A program made the translations under genes and the position numbers. From positions 21,733,001 to 21,797,000 of the forward strand of contig OY540813.1 in assembly GCA_961205875.1 (NCBI GenBank): a stretch of DNA of 64,000 nt. The letters are read 5' to 3'. Below, piece by piece: positions 1 through 10,969 of the stretch (positions are counted from its first letter, which is position 1; the number at the start of each line of letters is the position of its first letter). The notes below the pieces were generated by a model, which saw only the letters and a program-made list of their open reading frames with translations, was not told where the DNA came from and searched no databases. The DNA comes from Sialis fuliginosa (lineage: Eukaryota; Arthropoda; Insecta; Megaloptera; Sialidae).

Positions 1-815
1 ATTAATAAAATTTAATAAACATATTTTTTTATTACACATTTTTTTCAGCCACTCTCATACTTATATTTTATATCATCATATATTTTTTATACATATATTT
101 CAATAAGCTTAAATAATATGTATTGGTACTTTATATAAACATTATATCTATTATTATTTAGCCTGAAGTTTATAGCTATGATTGTAAATACCTGTTTTAG
201 TTAAAATAAAATTGTAAGATAAATAACTGTATATACAGTAGAACTCGGTTTAATGATACAATATTATTTTTCTTTATGGGTTTTAGTTATTTCAAATTGT
301 CGGTATTCTACTGTATTATATATCTATTCAATTGTAGTATAACAACTGTACAGTAAGCCTCTATACAGGATGTCCCAGCTTGGATAGATCATACAGTTTT
401 TTCGCTAAAACAAATTAATGACGTAATGAATTTTCTAGAGCAATTTTATGTAATAGGTACTCGATAACTTTTTACACATCAATGGTTTTTTGCTGAAAAC
501 AATTGTATTAATAAAATTAAATTTGGCTTCAGGAATTCCTATTTAAATATATGTATATATCTCGATTTAAATTCTACAGCTTTCCAACGGAAAAAAACCT
601 GACTCTTCCAAACTGGGGCATCCTGTATATGTACGTGTGTGCCACGGGTTAAGAACCTCTGGCCCACACAGCAAAAGCTAATTCTAACCGTAGACAAGCG
701 GACCATGTGCCTGTAACTGATTGTTAACGTTTTGTATAATTTTTTCCCACACTCTCTGTTTTTGTCGTCCTATGTCTGATTCCGATTGTATTTTTTGTGT
801 TTTTGTGTGTTTCAG
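1..815 (+). other. bru1: intron upstream of the 83-nt exon (5' part of gene lies outside the window)
   Basis: This AT-rich stretch is read as the 3' end of the intron before the first visible coding exon. It ends in a good acceptor with a T/G-rich tract and TTTCAG at 811-815. The coding frame of the next exon begins with the last two bases of a glycine codon, so an upstream exon must supply the first base. It contains one mariner-type foldback element (364-627) and otherwise nothing I can identify. Confidence 0.7.
364..627. mobile_element. mariner-type MITE, TA duplication
   Basis: Inverted ends TACAGGATGTCCCAGCTTGG and, on the other strand, TACAGGATGCCCCAGTTTGG bound a 264-bp AT-rich body with no coding capacity. 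TA lies on both sides (362-363 and 628-629). The ACAGGRTGYCCCA terminus is typical of non-autonomous Tc1/mariner elements in arthropods. The family assignment rests on the termini and target only. Confidence 0.8.
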
Positions 816-898
816 GGTGTTGTTTCGTTACATTCTTCACCCGCAAGGCGGCCCTGCAGGCCCAGGACGCGTTGCATAACATCAAGACATTGGGAGGG
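816..898 (+). CDS. bru1: Bruno/CELF1-2 family RNA-binding protein, 83-nt exon (second half of RRM1)
   Basis: The exon encodes (G)[16 protein letters not shown] followed by [11 protein letters not shown], which is the RNP1 strand and second helix of RRM1 in CELF1/2 proteins (vertebrate versions read GCCFVTFYTRKAALEAQ). The exon is flanked by TTTCAG and a strong GTGAGC donor, enters in phase 1 and leaves in phase 0. Its 83-nt length equals the corresponding exon of vertebrate CELF genes, a deep conservation of gene structure. CELF/Bruno proteins bind GU/UG-rich and Bruno-response elements and control splicing, translation and decay. The RRM1 RNP2 strand (normally VGQIP-like) lies in an exon upstream of this window. 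Sequence class is CELF1/2, not CELF3-6, because the exon shows [11 protein letters not shown] where the latter have FLTYCERESAL-like residues. Confidence 0.95.
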
Positions 899-948
899 GT
901 GAGCATGCTCTATCTTCATCTTGTTGTTATTAACTAATAATATACATA

Positions 949-987
949 TGTGTGTGTGCGTGCGAGTGTGTGTGTGTGTGTGTGTGT
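949..987. repeat. (GT)n microsatellite
   Basis: An imperfect TG/TGCG dinucleotide tract starts about 50 bp after the donor of the 83-nt exon. UG-rich intronic tracts just downstream of a donor are binding sites for CELF/Bruno proteins, so autoregulation is possible. That is inference from the motif alone. Confidence 0.8.
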
Positions 988-1081
988 AATCCTGGTTTTG
1001 TGTGCTTTTAATGTTGTTTTTTTTTTTAATTTGTGTATTTTTTATTTTAAATGGTAAATTTTAATCTTTAAAAAAATTGGA

Positions 1082-1282
1082 AGACGGAGAAACGGTGGTT
1101 TCTTAGTCACTAAAACCAAGTATGTACAACCAACCACAATAAAACGGAAAAAAAACACTCGACTCGTGTTGCGACTTCACAAGAGGTTCCAGACTGGAAT
1201 TATTAGGCTCCTGATGAGGACTTCTTGTGAAATCCATACAAGGGTCGAGTGACATTGTTTTATTGTAGTTAAGGCGTACATA
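1082..1282. repeat. inverted pair of repeat arms carrying a decayed hammerhead-like ribozyme fold
   Basis: The right arm (+) reads CTGATGA at 1211-1217, then a 7-bp stem (GGACTTC/GAAATCC, one mismatch) closed by TTGT, then ATAC-AAGG-GTC-GAG. This is the order of a type I hammerhead with very short stem III: conserved box, stem II, second box, AC..GT mini-stem and GUC cleavage triplet. CTC (1208-1210) can pair with GAG (1247-1249) as stem I. The left arm on the minus strand (1190 down to 1156) repeats the 3' half as GAAGTC-GCAAC-ACGA-GTC-GAGTG. The second conserved box is not intact in either arm, so I read a fossil and do not expect activity. A second copy is at 28677-28805. Hammerheads of this type are known from Penelope-like retroelements, but no reverse transcriptase is present here to confirm the link. 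Confidence 0.5.
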
Positions 1283-2225
1283 AGAGTAGAAGCTGAAAAG
1301 TTCTCGGCTTGAGGTACTTCTCGTTACTGTAACTGCTATGGGTTACTAGTAGTACAACTCCTTAGAAGTGCATAGCCCAAAATTCAAGTCATTCGTGTAA
1401 TTACTTCTGAAGTAATTATACGATAAACGTCAACATGTCTGAGTCATCGTTGCACCTTACGAAAATGTAGCACCAAAAACAGGAAAACGTTAAAAGAAGT
1501 TTTAAAACGATGTCTGCTATTTACGAACAATTTGGTCCATCTTATTTCACGGTAAAAAATTTAGTTGACTGTTTCAACAAGGAATAGAGTTGATCTTATT
1601 GGCATTTTAAGGGGGGGGGGGGGGGGACAGGTTCTTATTTATTCAGCGTGATTGAGGGCTGTCTTTAATAGACTCTCTCTCCGTTGTTGAATCAGTTGGC
1701 TCCATTTTTTTAACCGTGGAATAAGAAGGCCCAGATTCTTTGTAAATAACAGACATTTCTTCAAAAAATTTTTTGGTGTTTTCTCGTTTTTGGTCTAAAT
1801 AGTACTCCATTTTTGTAAGATGAGTGACTCAGACATTGTTATGTTTATCGTTTAATTACTCGAGACGTAACTACACAAATGACCTGATTTTTGGGCCATA
1901 CATTTCTAAAACAGGGGTTAGCAACCCGGCATCTCTGGTTGATTTTTAATGCGCCCTCACTGGACTAAAGGTTGAAAGATTATAAAGTAAGTAAGGTCAT
2001 TTACATTATATTTTACATTTAAATCTTTTTTTTAGTGCCTATTTATACCTAACGATTATCTGTAAAATATGCACCCTCAGTGATTTTCAAATCTTATATT
2101 GTGCCCGTATAGCCAAAAAAGTTGTCAACCCCTATTCTAAAGAATTGCGCAACTAGTGACCCATAGTATAAGCAATTACGATATCGAAAAGTACTGCAGG
2201 ACGAGAACTTTTCAGCCTCCCTTGT
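1283..2225. mobile_element. inverted pair of mariner-like transposon 5' ends (decayed)
   Basis: About 330 bp starting near 1283 (+) recurs in inverse orientation up to about 2225, meeting around a G16 run at 1611-1626. Both arms show MSES...-like starts and a recognisable mariner helix-turn-helix. The + arm has YEQFGPSYFTVKNLVDCFN, and the - arm has ESGPSYSTVKK then RESIKDSPQSR, matching the mariner pattern ..SYSTVKKW...F..GRESIEDDPRSGR. Reading frames are broken in both arms and no catalytic DD(D/E) domain is present. The - arm is interrupted by a 223-bp hAT-type element (1912-2134). The arrangement could be two insertions or a foldback rearrangement. Confidence 0.65.
1912..2134. mobile_element. 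hAT-type MITE nested in the mariner remnant
   Basis: Ends CAGGGGTTAGCAACC and, on the other strand, TAGGGGTTGACAAC flank a non-coding 223-bp body. Flanks TTCTAAAA (1904-1911) and TTCTAAAG (2135-2142) are an 8-bp duplication with one mismatch. CAGGGGTNNNCAAC termini with 8-bp duplications are diagnostic of hAT elements. Removing it restores continuity of the mariner arm, so it inserted later. Confidence 0.85.
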
Positions 2226-2599
2226 ATGTAGTTTTAAACCATGAAAATAACTTTGTATGAGAAATTTACGTACATTTTTGCGTAATTGAAATCAGGATAT
2301 TATCTGGATCAGCGTTTCCCAAACGTTGATTTGATTCTAACATTAAAATGACAAAAATATTAAGAAAATACTTTTTGCACATGATAATATTTTGGGTAAC
2401 CCGCTGGGTATATTTTTGATGTGATTTATTGAATATAGAAAATAATATTGGAAATAACTCCCTCCACACACAATTTAAGAGTCACTGATCTATTTAAATC
2501 ATAAATAACATAAAATATATGTCAGGTCTTATAAATAAATAACTAAAAATTAACTTTAATAATAGAATCACACTTATATTATTATAACAGTCCCATAAA

Positions 2600-2790
2600 G
2601 TTTATATTGACAGCTAAGCGCATGCGCAGTTAGTAGAAAACAACATTATTAAAACAGTGGAAGTATATTATGTATGACAAATATCTTGTACAGTCAAAAT
2701 TACCGACTGTATTTTAGTAAATTCATCACAAACAAATATCACGGAATTAATACCCCGTTCAAAGTGCTTGTAAACTAGCAAATTTTTTCA
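2600..2790. mobile_element. member of a GCTAGC-containing MITE family (degraded copy)
   Basis: This stretch shares ATTAAAACAGTGG, the CGAC(T/A)GTGT-like centre and the segment GAATTAATACCCC ... AGTGCTTG with the fuller copies at 44030-44260 and 54332-54665. The outer inverted ends are eroded here. No coding capacity. Confidence 0.55.
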
Positions 2791-5204
2791 TTTATTGTTA
2801 TATTATCAAACATTAAAGAAATTATGTGAATGATTTCCGATCTTACAAAGAAGTTGCTTGCAATACATAGAAACACATAATCTTTTTGCAGGGTACCGAG
2901 TTAATTTTTATATGTAAAAATTAAATTGGTAATCTAACAAAATACAACGTGTCAATTTTTCTAGAAATACCTCCTAGAAAGATTTTGGTTTGCTTTTGCG
3001 TGCACAAACATAAACATTTCAGGCCGAAAACCAGATATTAGAAACTAAAAAAATTATTTAAATTATTATAACAAAAATAACTAGAACTCGACATGTTTCT
3101 CACACACAAATTTTAAATTGTGTTTTCGTTAAAAAAAGGTTATATAAAAATTATCATTATTATTTTTATAATAGTATAGATTATATGTACATTTACATCA
3201 TACAGGGGTCTGAAGGGGGCAGTAATGTGTATGTGTGCTAATTTCTCTGTGTAAATATTTTGACCTACCCTTTTTCAAAACAATGGGTAGGTAAAAGCTA
3301 ACATTCAAACATAATGCTTTAATTTATTTATAAGCTAATAAACAACAGCGATAATTACAAACTCGTTAAGGTTTTGTGTTAAAAACTTCAGAGTGTTAAT
3401 AAATTATTAGTATTATGATGTTAAATTATATATATATACTTTTTAAATAAATGAATTTTGTTTTGATAGAAGCTAGATGTCTGTTAATAATATGACCGAC
3501 ACTGAATGAGTATTGAAATAAAATATTATATTATAAAATCCTGTCCGTGGCAAGCGGAATTTGATACTGAAAAGAAAATATGTAAAAATGTAATTATATA
3601 CCTACTTCTTATTTTGCATAATAAACAAAAACATAAAACCTCGAAACTCTTGATTTGTAGATCTCTTACATTTTTTTATAAATTAAAATTTCAACTAAAT
3701 GGTACTTTATATTTAAAAAATCACAAGAGACATACTATTTTGGTTATATCGAAATATATTTGATATCATCGATCCAATAATCAGTACCGATCGAAGTTAT
3801 GATTTTGTTTTGATTTTGAACGACCACAATTACGCAATTTTTAAATCAGGAATTTTACTGGCTAACGTAATTAACCAAAGTATTTATAAGATACATTGTT
3901 TAACCAAGTTTCAAAAAGATCAGAAGAAACCCTGAAAGGGTGGAGAGTTCAAAAGTAACGACCATGATATAATGTGAATTTTTACTTATAGTTAGGGGTA
4001 TACCGGAACTGGAATTTTCAATTCCAGCCGGAACCGGAATTTTTTTAAAACGTTCTATTTTAATTAATAATAATAATAATTAAAACAATATATGTATGGT
4101 TTTTTCCATAGATTATTATCTTAAATACATATTTTATATGATAATTCTTAAATAGTAGTGGCGTCGAGTCCTACATTAGTTAGGTATATGTATGTATTAT
4201 AAAAAATATTATTTTTTACAAATCTTGTAATTTTTACAGCTTCGTTAGATCGACTGTTTTAAATTGTTTGCATATCATACGTTCTTCTTGATCGAATCTA
4301 ATTACATTTCTAGTGTCAAATTATAAATGTGATAAATCACAAACAGCATCTAGACATATTCACAATAGAGAAGATTGTAAAAAAATTTACAGATAAAAGA
4401 ATGCCTACTACTCGAAACAAAAGCACCAATACATTACTATTATAGTGCATGTATCATAAACAATACTGCATTGTCTTAATACTATTAGCTAAATTCAGAT
4501 ATGTAGTTTTTGAAGAAAACATATTTAAGGCTATAGTATTATTGAAAAATTCAGAACAAGTCTTATTTTTACACCATAACAATTGGAAATTTTTAAAAAT
4601 CTTTGATATACAGGAAGAGTAATTTCCCCAAGTTACAAAAAATTTCAACCAAAAAGCAAAATCCATTGTTTTTGTGTGGGGTTCGTTCTTTTGCTTTACT
4701 GCTGAAACGACTCATTTGCGGACATGGGCTTATTGACAAAAAGCGATTGTTTTAATGTCCTCGACATCTCCTGAAAGTTTGACGGTGTATTTTACGGAAC
4801 ACACTGTATATATTGCTAAACTTCCATCATGAAAATGATAACATTAGATAATTTTCCTTTGGCAAAATCGTTAATAAGGCAATATTTTTTTAAATATTTT
4901 TTTTCTGTCATCAGATTTATGAATTTAATTAAAAGTGGTGTAATTCAGTTTCTTTCAGGAAATTATAATACACTCTTTAGTTTTGTATACAAATAAATCT
5001 TATTGACACTCTCTGAGGCTAAATCAATATTGTAACATGAAAAACACCTGTAATATGCGCGCATGTGTGCGTGTTGGGGGGAGGGGGGGTATGTGTGTGT
5101 CTGTCTGTGACATGACGAGATAATACAAAACTACTAGGTATTTCTGTCACTTTTATTATTATCATTATTATCACGTATTACAATCTGTAAAAATCAAACC
5201 AGAA

Positions 5205-5350
5205 ACGAGCTTAACTCTACGTGACCAAAGTGCTGATCGTCTCCGCAGGGTTAGGGTTCGAGTCCCACTTGGGTAATTTAGGTTCGTATGTAGAGGTACG
5301 CGACCATCCACAATTGTCGTCAGTGTAGCGATAAATGTTATGGATTTTGT
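5205..5350 (+). repeat. tRNA-derived SINE candidate
   Basis: GGTTCGAGTCCC at about 5256-5267 is a perfect RNA polymerase III B box, with an A-box-like stretch (TAACTCTACGTGACC) about 40 bp upstream. The remaining tRNA cloverleaf is not conserved, so this is not a tRNA gene. Boundaries and family are not certain. Confidence 0.4.
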
Positions 5351-5576
5351 ACTTTAAATGCGAGAAGTCACCAAAAAATTAAATTGTATAAGTAGGTACT
5401 TTGTTATTTTTACTTTTTAATATAAAAAAAAATATTAAGTGCGAGTCGAGCTGTACTGTACAGTTTTTCAATTTATTCGAATGGTAATTTAATTTAATTT
5501 GAGCAAAGTTGCGAACCACTAGTTCTGGTTAATAGTTCATCTATTAGAAAATAAATACTCCAAATGTACTATAGGG

Positions 5577-5905
5577 TGGGGCAATAGTGCGTGGAAGTTC
5601 GATAGCTCGTACACCATAACAGATAAAAAAATCTTTCTAATGCAGATTTAAACTGTGGGTAAATGCACATACATAGAAATTATTTTCTAATATACAGGGT
5701 GCTACATAAAAGTGTGGCACACTTTGAAAAAAATACTATTACGTCTAAAGCGGACATTAGTGTGCCACACTTTTTTGTAGCACCCTGTATATTTGAAAAT
5801 AACTTCTACGTATGTGCATTTACTCACAGTTTATATCTGCATTAGAAATATTTTTTTATCTGTTTTGGTGTACGAGCTATCGAACTTCCACGCACGATTG
5901 CCCCA
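5577..5905. mobile_element. 329-bp near-perfect palindrome (nested mariner-type foldback)
   Basis: Two arms of about 150 bp are near-identical inverted copies around a centre near 5741. The outer end reads TGGGGCAAT(A/C)GTGCGTGG on both strands. An inner pair, TACAGGGTGCTACA...AAGTGTGGCACAC, has the appearance of a mariner-type MITE inserted symmetrically inside an older foldback. The small number of differences between arms suggests a young or gene-converted structure. Short open frames here are by-products of the palindrome. Confidence 0.85.
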
Positions 5906-6699
5906 GCTGCATATTTTTATATCTATATTCAATTATTTTTTTTAAATATTTTTTAAACAAAAATATTGATAATAACAAAATATTTACTTATTTGAAATCC
6001 TTGAATTGTCATCCTTCATTTGATACATTACTCGGCGGGATTGAAATTAATGGTTCATTATTTACTATAATTATACTAAATCGCAGCTTCTTAGGTTAAA
6101 CGGTTCAGTAACTAGAAGGCTGTGCCAAACAGACAGACACATTATTGATACCATAAAAATAAGATAAAAACATTTGATTTAAAAGTGGTAGTTGGTAATC
6201 GAAAATAGTTATCGCTGTAGAGAATTGAATGAAATAACATTTGAAAATAAATCCATATAAATAAATATTAAAATAGACATAAACATGTAATGTGAACGTC
6301 GCGTCGCGGGCGGCGCCGTAGATATAAAACTTGTTCATGAATAAGAAAATAATACAATAAAATTGATCGAATTTCCGTTAGCTATATTTATAAACAACAT
6401 TTTCTAACTTGAGAAAGGAATATCAACTTCAATTTACGACAATTCCTAAGATTTATTTCCACATATAAACACTTAAATATATACATATAATATGTCGTAT
6501 ATGTATTAATGTATATATGTACATTGTGACATGCATACCTAGATACTCTAATATACTTATATATTAAATATGTGTGTGGGTGTTTGTGGATACAGGAGCG
6601 GCGTGTGATAAAAAAGTAAAAAAAATTTTAAATACGTACATTTTAAAATTTTACATATTTTTTTAAATATCATATTAGTGCACTTGATAAATTAATTTT

Positions 6700-6868
6700 C
6701 CTATATGTGAATTCTGTTTTCATTTGTGCGAAATCAATTTTCTTTAATGTGAAATTATATGTCATTTATGTGAAATCAGTTTTCGTTAATGTGAAATTAT
6801 ATTTCATTTGTGTGAAATCAGTTTTCGTTAATGTGAAATTATATTTCATAAGTGTGAAATCATACTGT
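6700..6868. repeat. 42-bp minisatellite, about four units
   Basis: Units built from TGTGAAATCAGTTTTCGTTA and ATGTGAAATTATATTTCATT repeat with a 42-bp period, most regular from 6766 to 6868 and more divergent on the left. Confidence 0.85.
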
Positions 6869-7197
6869 TAAAGGTATAGAGATTTAATATAATTATAGTA
6901 AATGATGGACCAATAATAGAGTTAAATTTTTTTTTTTTTGGGCCTTTTTAAGGGGGCTAAATAGGTTACCAAAAATTATTATTTTATTTAACCCGGCGGA
7001 TGAGGTGTCAAATGAAAATTGTACGTTTTGTTATTAATAAAATCTTCATTTAACAAATATACAAACAAATCATAAAATTATTTTTTCCCTGCCTCCTACT
7101 ACATCTCCGAAAGTAATTTTGACAAAAATCTGAAAAAATATACCACCGACATTTCGGAGCACATTTTTCCGAGCGCCATTTTCGAAACTCAGCTGTA

Positions 7198-7285
7198 TTT
7201 TAGGTTAAATATTTCGAGATTTCTGTCGCCCTGATTTATTTTTAGGTTAGATATTTCGAGATTTTTGTGGTCACCCTGATTTTCT
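7198..7285. repeat. two-copy tandem duplication, about 44 bp
   Basis: TTTTAGGTTARATATTTCGA recurs twice in tandem, each copy followed by GATTTYTGT and a CCCTGATTT tail. No coding sense. Confidence 0.75.
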
Positions 7286-7413
7286 TCTGTATGTGTGCGT
7301 GCGATGTGCGTGCGTGTGAAAATCCAGCGCGGAAAGTTCGCTTTAAAATAATGTATAAAATATAGATATTCCATTCATGTTCTGAATACGAAATCAAACA
7401 CGGCCCCGAACAG

Positions 7414-7467
7414 ATGTTTGAACGTCCGAGGCGTGTTCAATCGTGTGTGAACAACACGCCGCCGCCG
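7414..7467 (+). CDS. bru1: candidate alternative first coding exon (weak)
   Basis: A GC-richer island in an AT-rich intron contains an ATG opening 18 codons (MFERPRRVQSCVNNTPPP). It runs without a stop into a strong donor, CCG|GTGAGT, in phase 0, which is the phase required by the 49-nt exon at 24268. Splicing would give a protein starting in the last strand of RRM1, so RRM1 would be lost but RRM2 and RRM3 kept. I see no clear core promoter. The in-phase match has a one in three chance of being accidental, and the peptide resembles nothing I can name with assurance. It may equally be a non-coding exon or no exon. Confidence 0.3.
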
Positions 7468-8539
7468 GTGAGTGCGTTAGTGTGTACGTGTGTGTGTAAT
7501 CACCAGGTCTCGAATAATAATTGAATCTTTGAAACGTTCTGACAGTGCAATAGAGATTGTATAATATGTAATTACATTTCATTCTGTTTTTTTAAAGATT
7601 CATTTTTGTGGGCGATGTTGTTGTGAAAATATTAATTTTGGTTAAAATTTAAAATTCTAAAATCATATATATCTACATTATACATATTTTAATTTAGCAT
7701 CAATGAAAACAATTTCGCAAATATAAAATAATTCCGTTTACAGAAAAATTCATTTTCGGCCTTTGGGGTACACATATAAACGTATGAATATATGTTTTAA
7801 TTCATTTCATGCATGAATACCGACCAATAGGCGTTTGTCCTCCCCCCCCCCCTTCCCCTTATTAACAAGTATTCTAATTTACTTAATCGTAATTTTGAAA
7901 AAGTTTTCTATAAATTCTGAATAAAAAATGTCCCATTGAAAAATATCCCGACAGCAGTCATACTAGTGCATCAAATCTGATTGTATAGTGGAGTACCTAC
8001 TCGTAATATTATTGAAAAATTTTTTGAATAAGCAACTTCTATTAAAATCCATTTACGTATTAAAAAAATTTAAGTACTTTTGTAGGGAAATTAAAATTAT
8101 AGAACCGGAGATATTTTTTTAAAAATGTACAGATGATCCATTATGTTTTTCAAAAAGGTTAAAAAATAAACAGCTTTCGGTGGTTACGCATAAGCTCGCT
8201 CTACTCCCATATCTACAGGGCTGTGTCTTTTTTGAAACACCCTATAGTTCACTATTATAATACTTATTGTTAGTTGTAAAATTTATATATTGAAAGCGAT
8301 CCATGAAATATAAATGTATAAAAAAAATGTATAAAAAAAAACAAATATATACTTCATCTTTCATCAAACTGAGAAGTCTTAATTTACAAGAAAAATAAAA
8401 ACAACCCCCTGTATAGTGAAACCCATCAATTTCAGTTTGTATTTACATTTTTTTACATAAATAACAATCTCAACTGGTATATATATTTATGCGTAGAGCG
8501 TTTAATATTACTTTCTTCTTCTTAATTACAATTCAGCGA

Positions 8540-8800
8540 GTTTGCGAGCCTTCTACGTCACACAAGAGGAGAGGGGTGGAAGGGGAGTCGCGCGACTTAA
8601 TCGCGTTCTATTTGCATTATTTTGTTTCTTCATTATGTAAATAGCGTTATAATTCTTAATTTCTCGATGGGCCCAATTAGTCATCTACTCGCGAACGTAA
8701 TGGTAAGTAATTATTTTAACTTATTGTAGCGCCCGCGGTCGCACTCTTTCGCGCTGACTTTGGTGACATGAATGACGTAGCATCGGTGTACCAGGAGCGT
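8540..8800. other. GC-elevated intronic island
   Basis: Around CGCGCGACTTAATCGCG and GCGCCCGCGGTCGCACTC the base composition rises well above the surroundings. There is no open frame of note and no clear splice sites. It could be a conserved regulatory element. Confidence 0.3.
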
Positions 8801-9149
8801 ATGATGTGAATAAGTAATCGCTGAAGAGGTTGTATACAGTATGAGGATTGTACTTACTTTAGTAAAATATAAGATGAAAATTGTATTTGTATTTCTTGAT
8901 GGAAAATCCTCAAAGGATTAATAATAATAAATAAATATCGAATATTTTAGTTTCACAGTAGTTTTATTATTAATATTTTGTAACCTTAAATAACTCCTTC
9001 TTTCTAGATACTTATTCTTGAAAATGCTTACTAATATTATTAAGAATAAATGTAAAAATATATTTTTAAAAAGCTAAACAAGACCTAGACGAAACTTTAG
9101 TTACAAAAACCGAGACATATGCAGTATGCAGCTAATCTTTAAGATATTA

Positions 9150-9560
9150 TTAATTATCGGCACGCACGTGTGCACTTCTCCCTGCATGCAAATCGTGCGT
9201 TGTTTTCGTTATTGGCAGCGATCAAGGTATTTAGCGTCCGCGTCGCCAGCCCGGATCGTTATTAACGACACGAGATTCGTTGCGCTACTGTCGCGTCGTA
9301 CACGAAAATGGAATTAAGCTCTCAACTTGAAAAGCTAATAGAAGCTTTAATGTCTCCGTGCATACTATTTAAAACGGTATTTAGGAAATTAGGGGAGGCA
9401 GTGGCGCGTATTTATCTTTTGTCAGACCGTTAATTCAGATTCGTGGCTTGTTGTTGTGCATACTGAAGACGGCGGAGAAGAAGAAGAATAAGAAGAAACA
9501 AACGTCGGTGTTGTTCTTCTGTCGTTCCGCGCTGCTCTTTTCTTTAGTGGTACTGTTGAT
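9150..9560. promoter_or_regulatory. GC-elevated intronic island, possible enhancer or unannotated exon
   Basis: About 400 bp stand out from the AT-rich intron. They include TGCATGCAAAT (an octamer-type POU site) at 9184, a CG-rich block at 9237-9300 and a purine-rich GAAGAAGAAG stretch at 9475-9500 that resembles an exonic splicing enhancer. A 41-codon frame starts at 9308 (MELSSQLEKLIEALMS...) and ends at 9433, but nothing else supports its translation. Confidence 0.3.
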
Positions 9561-9889
9561 GCTCTTTGTTTGAGATAGGGTTAGACCCTTCGTTGGTGTA
9601 GATTTTTCGTATTTTCTTTACAAGGAATAGGGGTGGTGGATTATTATTTAGTTTGTTGATTAATTTTAATGCTTGGATGATTATGTGATTACAATAAATA
9701 AGTTTTTCGTGTGTATTATAATAGTATGGAGGTGGGAGTCTGTAAAATCTTTTAAATCCTTACGTGCCGCACTGGCAGGGGGGGGGGGTACGATTACGTC
9801 ATGTTCTATTAAGCATATTCCTCATTGTACTCTTATAGATATAATTTGCTAACTATGCAATAGAATACCACCATTCAGATTATAAGATT

Positions 9890-10206
9890 ATTCAAAATTA
9901 CCGAAGCACATAAATATTTTTTAAACGAAAATTTCTTGGAGGTATCATAAAAAATTTAAACATTATTGTATAGAAAGTTTTATTATTTATGGAAATTGTA
10001 TTCAACTAGCCTTTTAAAAATAAAACATCTGTATCTTTATATTTTTGAAAAAAAAAGTTTCTAAGAATCAGTCGTAAAATTCAAAATTATAAAAATATTT
10101 TTGAAGAGATAGTTGTATACAATTTCCATAATAAAACGAAATTTTTAAAATGAAATTTTGTATGATTAAAAAAATATTTTGTTGTTCTGGTAATTTTAAT
10201 GACCCT
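9890..10206. mobile_element. foldback element (MITE-like)
   Basis: The segment TTTATGGAAATTGTATTCAA near 9985 and its inverse copy TTGTATACAATTTCCATAAT near 10110 are the best conserved part of two longer inverted arms. These extend outward to AAAATTACCGAAGCA (left) and to GGTAATTTTAATGACC (right). AT-rich, no coding frame. Confidence 0.6.
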
Positions 10207-10969
10207 ATATATAATATACATAGGTATTATCTATCAAGAAACCCTTGAGTGGTATATATAAAATAGACGTCTTATGATACGTGGACATATAGAGCGGATG
10301 AGAAAGTGGCAAAGAAAGTTCAACAGAGTCGTGTTCGTACTAGGAAAGGTTGAAAGGTCTTTTCCATAGCGTGGCTCACTCGGTTCTCGATTCTTTGTTC
10401 AGTAAAATAAATGCGCGATCAATGTTATACACACATTCATATATTTACACAGATTTATGTATAGCATACATATATATTACATATACATATGTGTGTTTAT
10501 TGTTAAGAAAGCTTTATACGACTCTGCAATGTTTTGGACATTATCGTATTTTCATTATAGTCTCTCAAGTCTCGCCATTATTGTGTTGTTTGTTCTCCTA
10601 TTAAATGTATTTTATATAAGTGTGCTGGATTGACACGAATTGGGTGGTATATATAAAAAACTGAAGAACTATATTTCAAACCATCCGCATTGTGGTCGCG
10701 AATTTCAGAGATGATATCATCTAAATAAATGTGGATTATTAAAATTAAAATAAAACGGCACGTAGTACATGAAAGGGTTCCGTAGTCATTACGATTTATA
10801 AAAAAGAGTTATTTCAATTTTTTTTATAAACTATTCTATATAGCTACAGTGCTTGTTATAATTTTCAGTGAAAGTATTAATAAAAAGCTACATTCTGAAT
10901 TTTGTTCAGATTTTTTGAATCCAAAGTTTAGAAATTAGAGAGGGGGACGCTGTGCTAACGACATTTAAA

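Noticed and set aside
5256-5267. tRNA gene suggested by a perfect B box
   Set aside because: No acceptor stem, anticodon arm or D arm can be drawn. More likely a tRNA-derived SINE.
5663-6099. Frames of 60 and 95 codons
   Set aside because: They start in a palindromic mobile element and run into AT-rich DNA.
7414-7425. Similarity of the peptide start MFER to a vertebrate CELF2 alternative N-terminus
   Set aside because: In vertebrates that peptide lies before RRM1, while this exon lies after the 83-nt exon. Four residues are not evidence of homology.
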